Assembly: GCA_964023275.1 (NCBI GenBank)
Contig: OZ029916.1
Location: 13,570,607 to 13,634,606, forward strand
DNA length: 64,000 nt
Direction of reading: 5' to 3'
From: Norana najaformis
Taxonomy: Eukaryota > Annelida > Clitellata > Crassiclitellata > Hormogastridae
Shown here: positions 21,961 through 32,127 of the stretch, piece after piece
Layout of the letters: each line of letters starts with the position of its first letter
Position numbering within the stretch: position 1 is the stretch's first letter
Made by a program: the position numbers and the translations under genes
Notes under the pieces: generated by a model
The model's database searches: none
Told to the model about the DNA's origin: nothing
Seen by the model: the letters and a program-made list of their open reading frames with translations, nothing else

Positions 21961-23487
21961 TGTAGACTGAATCTATATATGTTCTCGCTATGTTAATCAA
22001 TTTTAGTTGATTTTGCTATTGTATGAACTATGCATATAATTGACATGGTTTTGCGTATGTTAGAATAAGCGTTTGTGTTGACTAACGTGATTACTCACTT
22101 AAGATACATGGCCGGCTTAGGGCGTTTAAACTAACCAAAATAGCAAGGCCAGCATAGGCTCTAAAAATATAATAATTACGGGGAACAATGAATGGGTTTC
22201 TGAACTATTTTTACATGTGATCAACGTGGATGTAGATAAATTGTTTTATTCGCAATCTGCCAAAGTTTGCGAGTCATTTTGAAGGAGATTTCAAACTGAT
22301 GTTTCGATTGCTAGCCAATCGGGATTTTACTTGGGGGATTTTAGGCCAATGGCGGCACGTTGCCATTGGAAGTAGCCAGCCAATAGGGGGGCGCAGTGGA
22401 CGTAACTCCTTATCATTAGTAAACAAGGAGCAGACGATTCTCTCAACGAAGGACGCTGAAATCACTGCGAATGTGGGTGAAAGATGCAGACGACAATTTC
22501 GGCCAACCGTTTGACGATGTCGATTCGCGGTGAAAACCGTTGAAGAAGTTCAGTTCACGTTGGATTTTGGGCAGGAAGGTCCTAGTTACAATTCAGCGTG
22601 ACTCCGAGAAATAAGTGATCAGTTGCGGACTTGTCAAGTCGAACTGTGTTCTCGAATAATGGGCATACAAAGGCTCATGTATTACAGGTTCTTCACCTGT
22701 GTTTCGGTTGCGAACTGACAAAGTGTTCATAAAGAAACTAACGTCTGGAAGTTGTGGATTAATTCCATGTAATTGCTTCGAAACGGACTTAGCGGCGCGA
22801 GTTGAAAGTCTTCAACTCTACAGTGCAACCACATCTCGTCAAGGAACATTCCTTCGGACGATAACGATCGAATCGCGTGGATTCTCATCCTTGAACAGCA
22901 AGGAATTACCTCAAAATACCTTCTACGAAAGACTTTTATCCAATGGTCTACGAGGTATGTTGGCGTGGTGAAAAGAATCGCTTGTGCAGAGACAGCTAGT
23001 GGTGAGTGACAATCTTATCCTACCACGTCGATGCCAACTCACTGCAACTTACAGTGAAACTGTTCAGACTTCATCAGAGTCAGTACACAGGGGAAATGGC
23101 CATCCAAGCTTGTGGGTGGGTAGTGTTAAAGATCTAGGCTTGATAAGAAGCTGGCCTAATTAAGCATTAATTAAGTCATTGAACTATCTATAATACATTG
23201 ATTGATTTGCAACAATTGACTTTGTTCATTCTTATTCAATCAGACATTATAATACAAGATGGTAGTGGAAAGATACGAGCTATTGTAATAACATTACAAT
23301 TTCCGCTAGATATTGCATGTTGATTTGAGTCTGACCTATAATTATCATATCAGGAGACAAAACCCCAATTAACATGTATATCTGCCTACAGCCTAAACAA
23401 GATTGTAGGTACCATGAGGTAATGTAAAGTGACTGCCATCTATAGTCACTAGATCTAGACAAAGGAGCATTTAGAAAGGGGGTTACA
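21961..23487 (+). repeat. Unclassified 1.5-kb repeat, copy 2 (ends TGTA...TACA)
   Basis: This 1527-bp stretch is homologous to 14388-15855 from TGTAGACTGAATCTATATAT to GGGGGTTACA. It carries about 100 extra bases around 23175-23280 that copy 1 lacks. Flanks TCGGT and TCTAT give no clear target duplication. No coding content is seen. Confidence 0.75.
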
Positions 23488-24079
23488 TCTATAACTACTG
23501 TAATTGTTTTATTTCCAGAAGCACTGTCATTTATCCTGGTTTACTTCCTATCCGACTTCGCCCTATGCGCTCGTTCATCCCACACACCAACATCGATATT
23601 TTGTTCGTTCCTACGGCGTGTTTTAGTGCAAATGTGGCAAAAAATCACCGTATCATGCTACACTACATATATTCTTTCACATATTTTCACCAGGATGCAT
23701 CTAGACGCTTAGACTTCTATGGCCGTTGATACTGCGTTTATTTTATAATAAAAAACTTTAACGTTTTGTCAGTGAGCAGCTTAATGCTTACATCTTGCAT
23801 AACAATAAATGAAATGATTTAATTAATTATTAAATGATTTAATAATTAAGGGCGATATCGGATCTTATTGCCCTTACTAATCTCGTGCGTCGGCGGCCAA
23901 GATGGCGGTTGTTTTATTGTCTGTAGATAAGTTCGTCATATGCGAGATTTGCTCGATAAATTTTGAATGTTCGGACTTCTACTGTGACCGAGTACGTGTT
24001 TCGGAATTATTTCCTGAGTATGCCACCGATGTCATGTGTCTCTTCGGTGGCATGTGATCGAAGCCCTACCGTCGTTTTG
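23488..24079. other. Unassigned stretch with a short ORF starting at CAAGATGGCGG
   Basis: A frame of about 50 codons opens at the ATG at 23901 (MAVVLLSVDKFVICEICSIN...). Its KFVICEIC segment and CAAGATGGCGG start resemble the beginning of the LINE ORF1 at 52931 (MADTREFVVCEMLC), so it may be the stump of a LINE 5' end. The evidence is weak. Confidence 0.3.
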
Positions 24080-24318
24080 AATCAATCCACCTGTAAAGGG
24101 TGATTCTTCCTCTTCCCCTTATCTTTCTTCTCACTTCAGTTTCAAACACCATCCACCGTAGCCGTCCGACTGTCTGCCTGCCTGACTCCTGGATCTTGAC
24201 CAGGAACCGAACCCTTTTGCCCATCAATTTTGTTTTGACTAAGAGCCTGTGAATAAGCTGGTTCCCGCGACTTAGCTTTCGTTGGGCGCTGTAGAAATAT
24301 CGAGATTACGATTACTGG
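24080..24318 (+). repeat. LINE 3' tail, family A
   Basis: The best copy of this tail: GACTCCTGGATCTTGACCAG, GAACCGAACCCTTTTGCCCA, GTGAATAAGCTGGTTCCCGC, GACTTAGCTTTCGTTGGGCG, ending TGTAGAAATATCGAGATTAC. Related copies are at 1527, 29755, 38460 and 48900. Confidence 0.65.
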
Positions 24319-24566
24319 GTGACCAGCTGTCCAGGACCCGTACTTTCACGATACAGCACGTAAGCTTCGCAGAGGTCGGTCCACCTTTATGGAATAGTTT
24401 GCCTAGCACCCTAGGACATGAGATCCTTGGTCTTTCTTTATCTGTCTTCCGTTAGCGCTTGAGAACCATTCTGTTCGATCATGGGTCTGAGATGTCAAGT
24501 TGGGAGCGCCTCTGATGAGTCTCTCTTGGAGAGGCGCCATATATAAATCTGTGATTACAATTACAA
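24319..24566 (+). mobile_element. CR1-like LINE 3' end with hairpin and GATTAC tail
   Basis: It reads RSFAEVGPPLWNSLPSTLG-like residues over 24350-24420, then GGGAGCGCCTCTGATGAG, a short loop and GAGAGGCGCCATATATAAAT, ending GTGATTACAATTACAATT. It is a 5'-truncated stub of the same group as 17235-18268. Confidence 0.65.
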
Positions 24567-24904
24567 TTTTCACACATGTTTTCGTTTACGTTCCTGTTAT
24601 TTCAAATTTAAATTTCACTCTTTGTTACTGCTTCTGGCATATTTAGCCCACAATGTTCAGAAGGTCAAATCAAGGGCCATGTTGTGAAACCATATGGCAT
24701 GTCATCGCAGAAAATCTGCACAGTCATCTGGTCCACAAGGACACTGGCGTTATGGATGCTGCAATTCGCAACCGGTGCCACATGAGCCTAATTCACGCGG
24801 CTGCCTGTACTTTGAACTATAGCCTCTATTTCAAAATAGTTTAAAATCTGTCATAATTCACAAGGTACTACATTTAAGTCAGCCGACCTATCTACATTCC
24901 ATGC

Positions 24905-25168
24905 TCACCCACTAGTTAGCTACATCGGTAAGTGTGTTACCCAAGGAGCCTCTGTGCGTGAGGATTGCAGGTTCGCGTCCCGGTCGTGGCTTATTTCAGA
25001 GATTAAATCTCGGGCTAGTACGGTCCGTGCACGGGAACCTTAAATGGCGTGGCGCCCATTCAAACGGGCAGCGGTGGTGAAGGATCTCACCCGATAAATT
25101 CATTGTAAAATGAGCAGGGTCGCGGCCATACGATCGCTATATAAAACCTATACATTTACATTTACCCC
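24905..25168 (+). repeat. tRNA-derived SINE with (ATTTAC)n tail
   Basis: A-box-like TTAGCTACATCGGTAAGTG and B-box-like GCAGGTTCGCGTCCCGG mark a tRNA-like head. The body contains GATAAATTCATTGTAAAATG then AGCAGGGTCG and ends CTATACATTTACATTTAC. The 3' half recurs at 52640-52745, which supports a mobile family. Confidence 0.75.
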
Positions 25169-25224
25169 AACACTAGTAGATATTGCACTCGATAAATGGA
25201 CACTGTGACTCTTGCCGTGCCCTA

Positions 25225-25518
25225 TTGTGCCCTATACCCGTACAATACTGGGCTCTCGGGCCTTCTTGGTAGCTGGTGCCAAGCTTTGGAATTCTCTGAC
25301 CATTTCTTTGATGTCATTTCAGGTCTAAACTTAAGACAAGTCTCTTTCAACTTGCTTACCCACAGTAGTCTGGCTTCTGGTTTATCTGATCTATTAGAAT
25401 TCGACCCGGCTTCTCCAACAGTTTATGATTTTTAACTGCGATTTGACTTGAAGGGATTATCGACTGATGCCCTGGGCATTATGATAATGGCGCTATAGAA
25501 GTCTTTAGATTAGATTAT
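25225..25518 (+). mobile_element. LINE 3' end, family B
   Basis: It carries the end of ORF2 (a WN-S-F-DV-SG-L-TSLFQLAYP-like reading) and the tail CGATTTGACTTGAAGGGATT, ATCGACTGATGCCCTGGGCA, TTATGATAATGGCGCTATAG, AAGTCTTTAGATTAGATT. It is followed at once by another LINE stub. Confidence 0.7.
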
Positions 25519-25757
25519 ATGACTACACTACTACTGCACAGCGTCGCAGCTTCGCCGTTGTTGGCCCTGCCTCATGGAACAACCTGTCTGGTGACCTTAG
25601 GCGGGAATTCCTCTCTCTTCCTCCCTCTCTTTTCCGCAAGCGTTTGAAGACTGTTATTTTCCATTAGTCATGGGAAATTGGGCCGGGAGCGCCTCTGATG
25701 AGTTTTATCTTGAAGTGGCGCTTTATAAGTTTTTGATTACGATTACGATTACGATGA
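25519..25757 (+). mobile_element. CR1-like LINE 3' end with hairpin and (GATTAC)n tail
   Basis: It reads RRSFAVVGPASWNNLSGDLR at about 25548-25605, then FRKRLKTVIFH, then GGGAGCGCCTCTGATGAG, AAGTGGCGCTTTATAAG and GATTACGATTACGATTACGA. The FAVAG / NCLSGDLRHELLS wording is shared with the LINE at 49925-51790. Confidence 0.75.
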
Positions 25758-25960
25758 TGGATGTTTCGCGATACAGTGACTGACTGCTTTATCCACTAAC
25801 TGGTCGCAAGAAAATCACGTGATTTGGTTTGCATTGTAAGAAGTCCTTCGTTTTCATAATACAGTCACCGTCAGTCCGCACTTATGCTCTGTAGCAAACT
25901 TGACTTGATAGCTCTACAAGTTTTCACTCTTCATATTCAAGTGTTTGTGAAATAATAGAA

Positions 25961-26413
25961 TGGCACAACAAAACTTTTATGATAGGTATTTAGCAATACA
26001 GCGTGGCTAGAAATATATTGATTTTGAAGTTCCGTCATTGGGTACAGAAGAAACCGTTATGTTAAAGGAAGTTTTTACTGAATATTGTGACAATTCCGAG
26101 ACAAGATCGCTTGCAATTTAGGGGCAAAAAGCCAACGCTCATTGCGATTTGACCACTGGTAAACGATGGGACGAATAGAAGTTGGATTATTTAAGGCCAC
26201 AACTGACACATGAGATTCATGTCGCTTCAGTTACAAAACGTTCGAAGAGACATCTTCAAGATGCTGAAAGAATCAGCTATGCAAATTTTATAGCCCAAAA
26301 GAAATTCAATGCAAGATATCAACTTGGATCATGTTTAAGCTCATTGGCAATCGCACAAAGAGTTCGACCATTAAGCACGTCCGTAAAGGGGAAGGAAGAG
26401 GTCCGTATCTAAC
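25961..26413 (+). pseudogene. Broken reading frame of unknown family
   Basis: One frame from ATG 25961 reads as a 150-residue protein-like sequence: AQQNFYDRYLAIQRG, YIDFEVPSLGTEETVMLKEV then FTEYCDNSETRS, and a long open end with LDYLRPQLTHEIHVASVTKR and SYANFIAQKKFNARYQLGS. It is interrupted by about three stop codons, all TAG. The composition is protein-like, but I do not recognise the family; a dead transposon ORF or a processed pseudogene are both possible. Confidence 0.4.
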
Positions 26414-26819
26414 TCTGATATATGTCGGTATCAAAATTTGGTACATAGGCTATACCGTTATTTCAGCACAGCAAGTGCTGTAACACTAACTTCAGTCAGA
26501 CATCAGTCTGTTCTGCGCTGGATCTAATTAGAGTCCCTTTCTGAACGCGACAGTATCCGCGTACCCCACCCAGTAACAGCCCTTGCAAGATCAACAGAGT
26601 TAGTAAAAGGTCATAGAAATCCGTTGTATTGCAGATGTCCGCAAAGGTTGTAATACCGAAGATGGTAATAACAAATGCAGACAAGGGGAGGGAGGGGTCC
26701 AAAATAGTCTTTTTTATGGGTGTTCTTTATGAACGACCCAAAGACAAACGGCAGACAATCTAAATTCAACTTGTTCTTAGTCATTTTTAAAATTTTCGGC
26801 CTGATAGATGTGCAATCTG
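26414..26819. other. Unassigned stretch sharing pieces with 36300-36740
   Basis: GTCCGCAAAGG, ACAAATGCAGACAAGG and GGGGTCCAAAATAG recur in inverted form at 36315-36370, and TTTTTATGGGTGTTCTTTAT then GAACGACCC resembles 36700-36730. This suggests an old shared repeat. No gene was supported. Confidence 0.35.
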
Positions 26820-27080
26820 ACATGGGCCCAAAAAACATCAAAGAGCTCTGTGTTCCAGTCTTGGATCAGTCTGGTAGACAATCGCTGCGTTCTGCAGCTC
26901 ATCGGGACCTTCTTGTCCTACGCTTTCGTAGCGCAGGAACGCTTTCGAACTGTTCCTTCTAATGCACAAGAAAAAATTTCAGCTAAACTTAAGACGCATC
27001 TGTTTATAACTGGTAGACAGCAAGGGAGCAATGATTTTGAGAAGTATTTAAAAGTCGCTATATAAAGATTTGAATACATT
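26820..27080 (+). mobile_element. LINE C-terminus and 3' end, family C
   Basis: The frame reads WISLVDNRCVLQLIGTFLSY, then (another frame) AQEKISAKLKTHLFITGRQQ and GSNDFEKYLKVAIYKDL, the end of a family C LINE, matching the tail of 36935-37560. It runs into AT-rich TATA repeats. Confidence 0.6.
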
Positions 27081-27699
27081 ATATACATAGTATACATATG
27101 CATATATAAAGCATATCATAATTGCATAATATATATATATAAATTAGATATAAAATATACATAATTCCATAATTACACGATAATTTGTATATATATGTCA
27201 CTCATATATGATATGCATTATATGAACGTTCAAACTCTGTATGTGTTTGTTTGATGAATGAAAGCTGTGTAGGTGTGTATATATAGATATTAATAACAGC
27301 CTGTTTCAAAATTTATATTTTGGAACCCCACATTGGATGAAGAGGAACCTAAGATTCCTTCGTCCTAATATTGCCCTTTGCAGATGTAGGCCTATATATG
27401 TTGGACGACCTGCTTAACGAGCGTCAGTCGTCAGCCTGGCAGCGTTGGTGCAGTTGTTGTCGAGGCAACGCCTTAAGAGCATATCCCGGGTATGTGGAGA
27501 ACTTTTACTTCTGAAGAATAGCGCTTAGACCATTATTCATATTGTCTTAAAATTTCGGTATAATGCGTCAATTCGACTTAAATAGGCTAACAAAGGTTAT
27601 TTGTATAAACAAGCCTATAAATAAAATCATTTAAAATATCAGGTCAAATTGAAACGACAGTCCTCCTGGCAGTCGTTATGAAAAACGTCTCTGCCAGAT
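27081..27699. other. AT-rich unassigned stretch
   Basis: Runs of TATATA and ATACAT at 27080-27240 probably grew from the preceding LINE tail. No gene is seen in the rest. Confidence 0.4.
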
Positions 27700-28975
27700 A
27701 ATCAAAAACGTGCGCCCTCAATATACGATCGTATCTTCATCCTTCACACTCACAAGCAGTAAAGACAAAGCTCTTTCCATTTACCCGCCTGATACATCTG
27801 CCTTATCTGAAACCTAGTTCAATTTAAAAACAGCTTCTGTTCAATATCGAGACTGTGTTCCTCCTGGCTACCATCTCTACAGGGCACCCTGACCCTCCAA
27901 ATCATCGCACTCTGCCAACATAACGGTAGACATTGTCTTTCTCACCCTGCAAACTGCCGCCGTGCTAGATTCACCAGGTTACGTGTTCTGCTCTTTTGAA
28001 TGCGCATCAGTGACTCTTAGACTTCCTAAAACAAATCTTACTATCTTCAACGTCTATTACCTCCAACCTTCTGCTGTATTCAAGTCCTTCATTTGTCTTC
28101 TTGAAAAATTCACCACCATCCTCTCCATTGCCGCCAATACACTTCACGAATTCCTTATTACAGGCGATTTAAACATACGTGTTTATAATTCCTCCGATAT
28201 ATTTGCTTCCGTATTCCTCAGCATGTCAAATTCCCTACCCATATGCACAGTCACATATTCGACCTCATTATCATATCACCGCTTACCAGGCTATCATTTG
28301 ATATCTCTTTACCTTTTTATACACCATCCGATCATTATCGCATCCTCACGCTTTTAACATCCGACCTTCTCCACGTCCTGATCCCGTCTTCCATTATTTT
28401 ATTTCAATCAACTCTGAAGCCTTCAATCAAGATATCTACTGCTCAGACCTTTTTAAAACCCCCCAACTCCTTCGACGACATTCTCTCTTCTTACACCACT
28501 ACTTCTACCGCGATTCTTAACTAACACGCTCCTACTATTTTCAAATGCTGCTCCCACTCTAAAAATTCTTGTACAATTCCTATCTCCAGTCCTTCAATTC
28601 TTTCCGTCGACGCCTTGAGCGCGCTTACAAATGCACTCGTTATTCTCAACTTCTCTCTGTCCTTAAATCTGCTGCAAATAAATACCACCACCTTCTAGCT
28701 ATGACTAAAAGGATTTCACACCTCACTAGTTTATTAGTACCCTTCGTCTTCCTCTGCAATCTTTTCTTTCCAAAACCACCAACAATCTACCTGCTGTTGC
28801 CTCCTCCCCGTTGATGACTGTCCATCTCTCCAACCTCATTATCTGTCTTCCTACCAGATCAGAGACTAAAACATAATATCTGTTCAAATCTGTTCCAAAC
28901 TGGGCGAACCTACATCTAAATCTACATTCTTACTGAAAGACTGTGCATGTGTCCTTCTTCACTAAATAGTAATCC
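27700..28975 (+). mobile_element. CR1/L2-like LINE, endonuclease part of ORF2
   Basis: Successive frames give CVPPGYHLYRAPRPSKSSHS, AVLDSPGYVFCSFECASVTL, KTNLTIFNVYYLQPSA, EFLITGDLNIRVYNSSD (the GDxN motif of AP-endonucleases), HIFDLIIISPLTRLSFDIS and TPSDHYRILTLLTSDL (the SDH motif). These are the ordered parts of a LINE APE-type endonuclease. A linker YNSYLQSFNSFRRRLERAYK follows. The RT is absent; the element stops against the minus-strand LINE at 28980. Several frame breaks are present. Confidence 0.75.
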
Positions 28976-29745
28976 AATAACCCAAGAATTTCTATAGCGC
29001 CATTATAATAATGCTAAAGGAATCAATCGATGGTTGCTGCTAAGCAAACTTGGTCTGTTACCAATTTCGAGGGTGAGTCCAGTCAAAAGCCAAGAAGGAA
29101 ACGGAGAAGACACAGAAACAGCCTCTGGAAGAAACGAGTCCAGGAACACAAGGGTTTTTAGTCGAGGTCTAAAAGCCGATATAGAATCTGCAGAACGAAC
29201 GTTTGCTCGAAGACAATTTCAGAGTCTTGGGCTAGCAAAAGAGAAGGCACTCCCACCAAGGGCTGTCCGTGAGTCACAGTAGTTAAGACGACTAGAGACC
29301 AGGATATTTGCTACACAAACCAAGGCAGAAAAAGGAATATGACGCCTAACATAGGACTGACCTAAATATTGAGTTAATGTGTTCACTGAATCAAATACAA
29401 CACCTAAATAAAGAATCAAACAGCTGCGCTGTATGACAGAGTTACCAAAATGGACAGAATTCAGATTTAAATCTCTTCAGTTGTTGGGTAGTACCTAAAA
29501 GTATGAACTCAGTTTTGGATGGGTCTAAGAGAAGTCTATTTGTTATCTGCCGTCGATAATTGCACTCGGTTAAAGACCTCAGATAACAGAGTAAGAGAGC
29601 TGGAAGGTAAAAAAAACTGTCAAAGGAAATATAGAGCTGAGTATTATCGGCATTAAGATGATGTTTGAGACTACTTTGATCCAATAAAGTATTTAATGGA
29701 GCGGGTACAGAAAGAGAACAGGAAGGGACCGAGAACAGAGGAACA

Positions 29746-29905
29746 ACTGAAAGACTGCCACGCTGTCTCTCTGCCTGACTTTTGGATCTTGACCTCGAAC
29801 CGAACCCTTTTGCCTATCAATTTTGTAAATAAACTGGTCCCCACGACGTGGCTTTCGTTGGGCGTTGTAGAAATCTCGAGATTACGATCACGACACTGCA
29901 GTTGA
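29746..29905 (+). repeat. LINE 3' tail, family A, inserted in the larger LINE
   Basis: CTGACTTTTGGATCTTGACC, GAACCGAACCCTTTTGCC, AAATAAACTGGTCCCC, GTGGCTTTCGTTGGGCG and CTCGAGATTACGATCACG match the family A copy at 24170-24318. It fills part of the first gap in the minus-strand LINE. Confidence 0.65.
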
Positions 29906-29974
29906 GTGGTATCCGGGCCGACATTGATTTCCCAGTAAATACAGACTTAGTGCAGGAAGTAAGATTTGGAAGCC

Positions 29975-30711
29975 AGACTTCTTCTTCTTCCTTCTGGCTG
30001 GAATTAATCTCTCCTAGGAGAGGAGTCAGCCACATAAATCCTTCTTTTCCATTTGTTTCTATCTCCAGTATCTTCTTTCTTCAGTCTGAGAAGCTTTAGA
30101 TCTTGTTGAATCATGTTTCCCCATCTCTTCTTTTGTCTTCCCCGACTGCCGCGAACATAAACCTCTGCTGTCATAATTCTTTTAATGCAGTTTTCCTCCT
30201 CTTTGACCATACCATCTCAACCTGGCTTCTCGTACATTGTCTAATATACATGCCACTCCCAATTTCTGTCTGATATACTCATTCCTTTTCTTGTCTTTCA
30301 GTGAGATTTCAAGTATCCATCACAGCATTCTCATTTCTGTTCTCTCCAGCAGCTTATCCTCCTCTTTTGTCAGTGTCCTTACTTCTGCTCCTTATATGAT
30401 CACTGGTCTTATCATTGTTTTGTACACCTTTCCTTTGACTTGAACCGGTATTTTGACATCGCATAATACACTCGATAGGTCTTTCCATTTTTGCCACGCT
30501 GCCTTAATCCTGTTCTTAACATCATGTTTGCATTCTCCTTTAGCATTCGTTATCGACCCAAGATACTTAAAGGTTTCTACTTGTTTCAATACATTTCCTG
30601 TGAGGTCCTTGACCAAAAGTGTCTCATCTATTTTGGAGCATACCATGGTCTCTGTTTTATTAATATTTATTTTAAGACCCTTGCTGTCCAGTGCCCTCTG
30701 CCAATCAGTGA
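29975..30711 (-). mobile_element. RTE-like LINE, 5'-truncated, inserted in the larger LINE
   Basis: The minus-strand frame 30711-30392 reads GLKININKTETMVCSKIDET, LLVKDLTGNVLKQVETFKYL, GSITNAKGECKHDVKNRIKA, AWQKWKDLSSVLCD and VKGKVYKTMIRPVII. After frame breaks it continues to CIKRIMTAEVYVRGSRGRQK then KRWGNMIQQDLKLLRLKKED. It ends with a short 3' end and a GAAGAAGAAGAAG tail near 29975. This is a typical 5'-truncated RTE-type LINE. Upstream parts are missing. Confidence 0.8.
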
Positions 30712-31233
30712 AACGCCAGACCTGACACTGCAAACCAGTTCTCAAGGCGATGGCTCAAGATGGCGTAGTCAATAGTCTCGCATGCAGCAAATAGGTCAAG
30801 AAGTTACTTTACCATTGTCCACCGAGCAGATAATATCATTGCGGACAGAGAGAAGAGCCATTTCAGTTGACAAATTTCAGAAATATGTTGACTGGAAAGG
30901 GAGAGTTAAAGAGTTTGAAGACATGTGCCTCTAGTCGCTTTTTGAAGATACGAGTTTAGAAATAAAATTCAAGTTTGAAACTGGCCGATGATTTGACATA
31001 TTGCCAGCATCCAGAAGTGACTTCTTCTGTGGATAGACTAACGCATTGGAGAAATATGGAGGGAAAGAGCTCTCAGCCAGTGACAGATTAATTAATAACA
31101 ATATGGCGGCACCGGACGCATGAAAGCAGCTTTTGAGGAGGTGAATTGGAATTGCATATGAGAGGCATTGTTTGCCAGAGGAAGAGAAGACGAGTGATCG
31201 GATTTTCATCCAAATTTGTGGAAATAAGAGAAC

Positions 31234-32127
31234 TGTCAGAGAGTTCCTTTGAGTGTGTGTGTCATTAGGCTGAGAGTAACTTCTGTAGTTTTATTGTCTC
31301 TCTGGATATGCATGTCTTTACGATACGAAAGTCTTCTCAACGCGATTGTCCTCCAAACGTTTTCTAGGTTGATAGAGCTACATTACACAGAACGAGAATG
31401 TTCGCCTTGCCGGACTTTCAGCTCAGTCTATTCTAAACGATTGTCCGACCGACTCGTCGCCTATCTTGCCAGTTCTGCGTGTCTGAATGCAGCAATACAG
31501 ACTGACTTCTAACTTCTGACCGACTGCTCTGGCCGCTGACTTCAGACTAACTTCTGCTCTTGACTGCTGACTTCAGACTGACTTCTGCTCTTGACTTCAG
31601 ACTGATCTCTTGTCCGTGTCTGACATACGCTTATAAGAATTCTTTCCAGACCTTCTGCATTCCGGCTGTACTGCTAGTCGTCCCTGTCCTACTGACCTGC
31701 ACGTTAGACTAGTTTTCGCCTGTGTCCACCTCTATTGAGCCGCTAGGCTTCTCATAGATACCTATTCTGAGGTACCCGTACCTGCTCGCTACTGCAGCAC
31801 AACTAGTAATTATTATCATACTGCGGATGCTGCTTCGTCGTTGCTGCTGCTGGTGCTGGTGCTGCTGCTGCTGCCTGTGGATTTCTGCTCGGGTGGAATC
31901 TTTACTTAGATTGCCCCTCTAACCTAGTTCGCTGTATCTAGTCGTGGCCTCCTGTATCGGCGGCCGACTTCTGAAGATTATAAGTTACTTCTCAGAAATG
32001 GTCAAGGCAACATCTGTTCCTAATGTTTCACTGGCTAGTCTGAGCAACTGGCCGCTATATACCGAGGCAGCACTTAAGCAGTGTAATGTACTACAATAGC
32101 CTACTTACTTCCTTCAACTCCCTGATA
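31234..32127 (-). repeat. LTR (left copy; 3' LTR in element orientation)
   Basis: This repeat pairs with 34470-35363 with almost no differences. It contains a run of CTGACTTCAGACTGACTTCT units (about 31505-31610) and a GCTGCTGCTGGTGCTGGTGC run (about 31845-31875). Confidence 0.88.
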
